Program-made: the position numbers and the translations under genes
Assembly (NCBI GenBank): GCA_001692895.1
Contig: KV748184.1
Span: 1,426,001-1,490,000, forward strand
Direction of reading: 5' to 3'
Length of the DNA: 64,000 bases
Source of the DNA: Cenococcum geophilum 1.58
Lineage: Eukaryota > Ascomycota > Dothideomycetes > Gloniales > Gloniaceae
Part shown: piece after piece, positions 61,301 to 64,000 of the stretch
Position numbering within the stretch: position 1 is the first letter of the stretch
How the letters are laid out: every line of letters starts with the position of its first letter
Notes under the pieces: model-generated
What the model was told of the DNA's origin: nothing
Database searches by the model: none
The model's input: only the letters and a program-made list of their open reading frames with translations

Positions 61301-64000
61301 AGCACGAGTAAGTCGTATCTATGGGCACGAAATACATATAGTATCGTATGCTTGTTTGGATGGTGACTGTCAATTATATAAAGCAGACTACATAGTTTAT
61401 ATACTAATGCGCCTCCCCCCTAATTAGTTAGTGCTTTAGAAGTGCACTAAACGCGTAAGCGGGTAGTTGGTGCACCAAACGCGTAAGCACGCGGTTAGTA
61501 CGATAGGTGCTGTAATTATACACTAGCGGTACTTAGAGAATGAAACCACTTATATATAGCCTTCGTAATTGTCTTAATAGAACTATAAAATATATAAGAA
61601 AATACATAGGAAATCCCTCCTAAGGTGCCTTCTGGGTTGCCTTCTAAATAGTGCTCCAAGCTAGCCGTAAGTCCTGCTTACAGTCCGTAAAATAAACTGT
61701 ACGGCCTTTTAACGGGCCGTAAATGCACTATACGGCCTTCCGACGGGCCGTAGCTAAACCGTAAATGCTCCGTTAGTCTCGCTCTACCCATTCTATAACC
61801 TTTAGGTTGAGCTTATTTATATTAATTAGAGTTTTAAGAGCTTAATACAGCTTTGCCTTAGTTATGGCGTCTACTAGGTTGTCTCCGCTGCTAATATATT
61901 TAACCTCCGTAATCTCACGTCGTTCGTAGGCCTAACGTAAGCATATTAGGTTGACTATGAGCCTCTTCTCTTATATTATACCTAGTTTAACTAGGCAGTT
62001 GTAAAGGGACTTTAAATTAGTGTATAAAACTAGGGGTAACTACTCTAGTTGTAGAATCTTCTAGACCGTTAATTTAATTGCGGCTGCTATATTAAATCCA
62101 TGAGCTAGTGTATATAGTTTAGAAGCTAGTATACTATGGGTTACTCGTTTACACTTAATTAAAGACTAGTACAGTATATTTGCGTTCTAATTGTGGTCTA
62201 TAAGTATAATTATAAAGCCAATTTGTAATAATAGGTCTTTATTATTAGCAAAGGAGGCGTCCGTAAATGCTAGTAAGCTAAGGGAACTTAGGTCTAGTGG
62301 TACGAAAGTAAGTCCCCTTACTGCATTGTTAATTTACTACTAAATGCGCTTATTAAGCTGCTTAATATTTTCTTCTTACAGATTTACTACCTGGGCCGTA
62401 AAGGATAAGTTGTAGGTAGATTCGGGTTAGTAGACTGTGGCAATATAGGCGCCTCTTATATGCTATACAGCGTATTAGTCCTTTATATTTACGGTCTTAC
62501 GGGTCTCTCTGCGGGAGCTGGTAAGGTCTATAGGCTTTGCTATAACGAGCTTTAGGTTTTAAGCTTATCGTTCCTAGGTTAGCTGGATTAAGTTGCCTTT
62601 TTATGTAATTAAGCCTCTGTTAAACTTAATTGGAGTCTGCTTAGTTAACTGCTCTTGCAGCTTTGCTAGGAACTTAGCTTCTTGCAGTTTAGTCTCTTTA
62701 GCGTCCGTAAATGTCCGGTCTGCTAAGAAGAGGGTATTATCTATTTAGAGTCCAATAATACTAAGGCCGTTTAATGGGCTGTATAGGAGGTAGGGGTTAT
62801 AGGTTAACTGTTCCATTTTAAGTTTACTAATATAGTGCTGGTAGTATATCTTAAACCAATAGTTTCCGGCTTTTAGTACTCCGTAAAGAGGTTTTACAAC
62901 CTATAAAATTGTTTTTAGTTATAGGTTAAGCTTATAGGGTGGTCGTATAAAGATATCCCTACTTAGGTAGGTATTAGACTGCATATAGGCTTGTGAGATA
63001 TCCCGTAAGTAAAGGGCTACGGATTTAGTTTGCTGTAGTCCAGGTATAAGTGCGAGTATAATCCGTTAACTAACCCGTTAAATTATAGACAATTGCGTAA
63101 GAACTAGGTCCTTTTCCTAGTTATTATAAGCTTATATAACGAGCCTTGATTTCTTAAAGGCTTTATTAGTACTAGGGTGCTTAATCTTATTAATAAAGCG
63201 TAAGTTGAATATACGGACGCCTTGTGGAATGTCTCTCTCCGTTACAATTATAAAGATACCCTTTTTAAGTAGTCCGTTAATCTCTTTACGCTATAAGTCC
63301 GTAAAAGGGGTTTCCTATACTAGAACTAATATATCTATAGGCGGAGATTACTTTACGGATATGCCTGTGGAGGTTAGGTAGTTTTCCGTTACAGGATTTT
63401 TACGGGGGCGTCCTCGGCTACGCTTTACGGTAGGTTTAATAGGTTTAGTAGGTTTCTAGGGGACCTCTGGGGTAGGCAAGGGTGCCTCTAGTTTGTTTAA
63501 TTCGGTAGTTATTTCTAGTTTGTCTGGTTTAGTAGTTGCTTCTAGTTTATCTAGCTTAACATTATGGGTGTTTTTGGGCCGAAAGTAGGGTTTTACGGAC
63601 ATGCTTTTAAAGTTAGTTAGTCCGCTAGGAAGTTATACGTAGTACGTTTTATCTTCTATAGCTAGTAAACAATAAGGTCTAGTCTAGTTGCCGCTCTTAC
63701 GCTATATAAGGACTTTAGAATTAAGCGGGAGGTTATAAACTAAGGTTATATTAGGTCCGTTGCGGTAATATAGGGCGCTATTAACAGCTTGTTTAGCCCG
63801 TAATTTAACTATTTCGGCTATTGCCTTCCGTATTATAGCTGCTTGTTCCATAATAGATGGGGTAAAGGGGCCTAGGTTGCTTATCCTTAGGTAGGCTTCG
63901 TAAACTAAGAGGGTAGGTACTAGTCCGTTAGGGCTAGTAGTGTTGTTAACGGCTTTTACGGCTATTTATAAAGCTAGTTCCTTTTGGATATCCTTATACT
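61300..64000 (-). mobile_element. Copia-2, 3' portion, relatively well preserved; runs off the window
   Basis: The 3' part of a Ty1/Copia element on the - strand that enters Gypsy-3 gag near 61,300. A purine tract on the - strand (TAGGGGGGAGGCGC, 61,409-61,422) is a good polypurine-tract candidate, so the 3' LTR should start just below it. Limits of that LTR and the target duplication are not resolved. The GC level and long stop-free runs stand out from the neighbouring Gypsy elements. Confidence 0.8.
61740..64000 (-). pseudogene. Copia-2 pol: RT and RNase H, partial
   Basis: On the - strand the RT begins near 63,330 with KEINGLLKKGIFIIV, RIFNLRFINKIK and FKKSRLVIQAYN. It continues LYLRDISQAYMQSNTYLSR and VVKPLYGVLKAGNYWF, and the catalytic box is read as LQIDNTLFLA where TDDT is usual. 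RNase H covers about 61,800-62,300: LAFTDASFANNKDLLLQIGF, then KRVTHSILASKLYTLAHGFNIAAA and SSGDNLVDAITKAKL. Only scattered TAA/TAG codons interrupt these regions. The integrase should lie at 63,400 and beyond, extending past the right edge. It is inactive in this copy because of the stops and the Asp-to-Asn change, but far less eroded than Gypsy-3 or Gypsy-4. Confidence 0.83.

Overview
This window looks like a piece of a filamentous ascomycete (Pezizomycotina) nuclear genome with a two-compartment structure. Long AT-rich, TpA-rich tracts hold retroelement and Helitron remnants. In these remnants nearly every CAA, CAG and TGG codon position has become TAA or TAG, while the reading frame often stays intact over kilobases. 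That is the signature of repeat-induced point mutation (RIP). Short GC-balanced islands hold spliced genes with fungal introns (GT...CTAAC/CTGAC...AG, 46-157 bp).

Layout. 1-9473: a Ty3/Gypsy chromovirus on the + strand (Gypsy-1) whose integrase is split by a complete Ty1/Copia element (Copia-1, 1643-7690, 219-bp LTRs, AAAAG target duplication). 9474-11540: gag-protease of a second Gypsy element on the - strand (Gypsy-2). 12838-15278: five different minisatellites side by side. 15870-22140: the gene island, with two convergent spliced genes. One is an aconitase-superfamily enzyme that matches homoaconitase (LYS4/lysF, alpha-aminoadipate lysine pathway; 10 exons including a 7-nt microexon, 781 aa). 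The other is an 871-aa protein joining an array of mostly CX7C zinc fingers to a DEDDh exonuclease domain. 23862-24573: hAT transposase remnant. 25141-38235: two Helitrons (RepHel on the - strand) in direct tandem orientation, separated by about 300 bp that hold a foldback element. 39008-41401: degraded gene with a C-terminal Myb/SANT-like domain. 42767-47150: RIP-eroded DNA with no family assigned. 47150-61300: a Gypsy element on the - strand (Gypsy-3), split in its integrase by a complete 8-kb Gypsy element (Gypsy-4, 49037-57041). 61300-64000: a comparatively well preserved Copia element on the - strand (Copia-2), running off the window.

The two intact genes share no obvious pathway. The lysine gene is a primary-metabolism enzyme stranded in a repeat desert. 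The zinc finger-exonuclease is the most interesting protein here. It could act in nucleic-acid processing or surveillance, but nothing in the sequence fixes its substrate. All calls come from reading translations and motifs by eye; no database search was run. Coordinates of LTRs, exons and target duplications are base-exact as read. Domain limits inside degraded elements are approximate.
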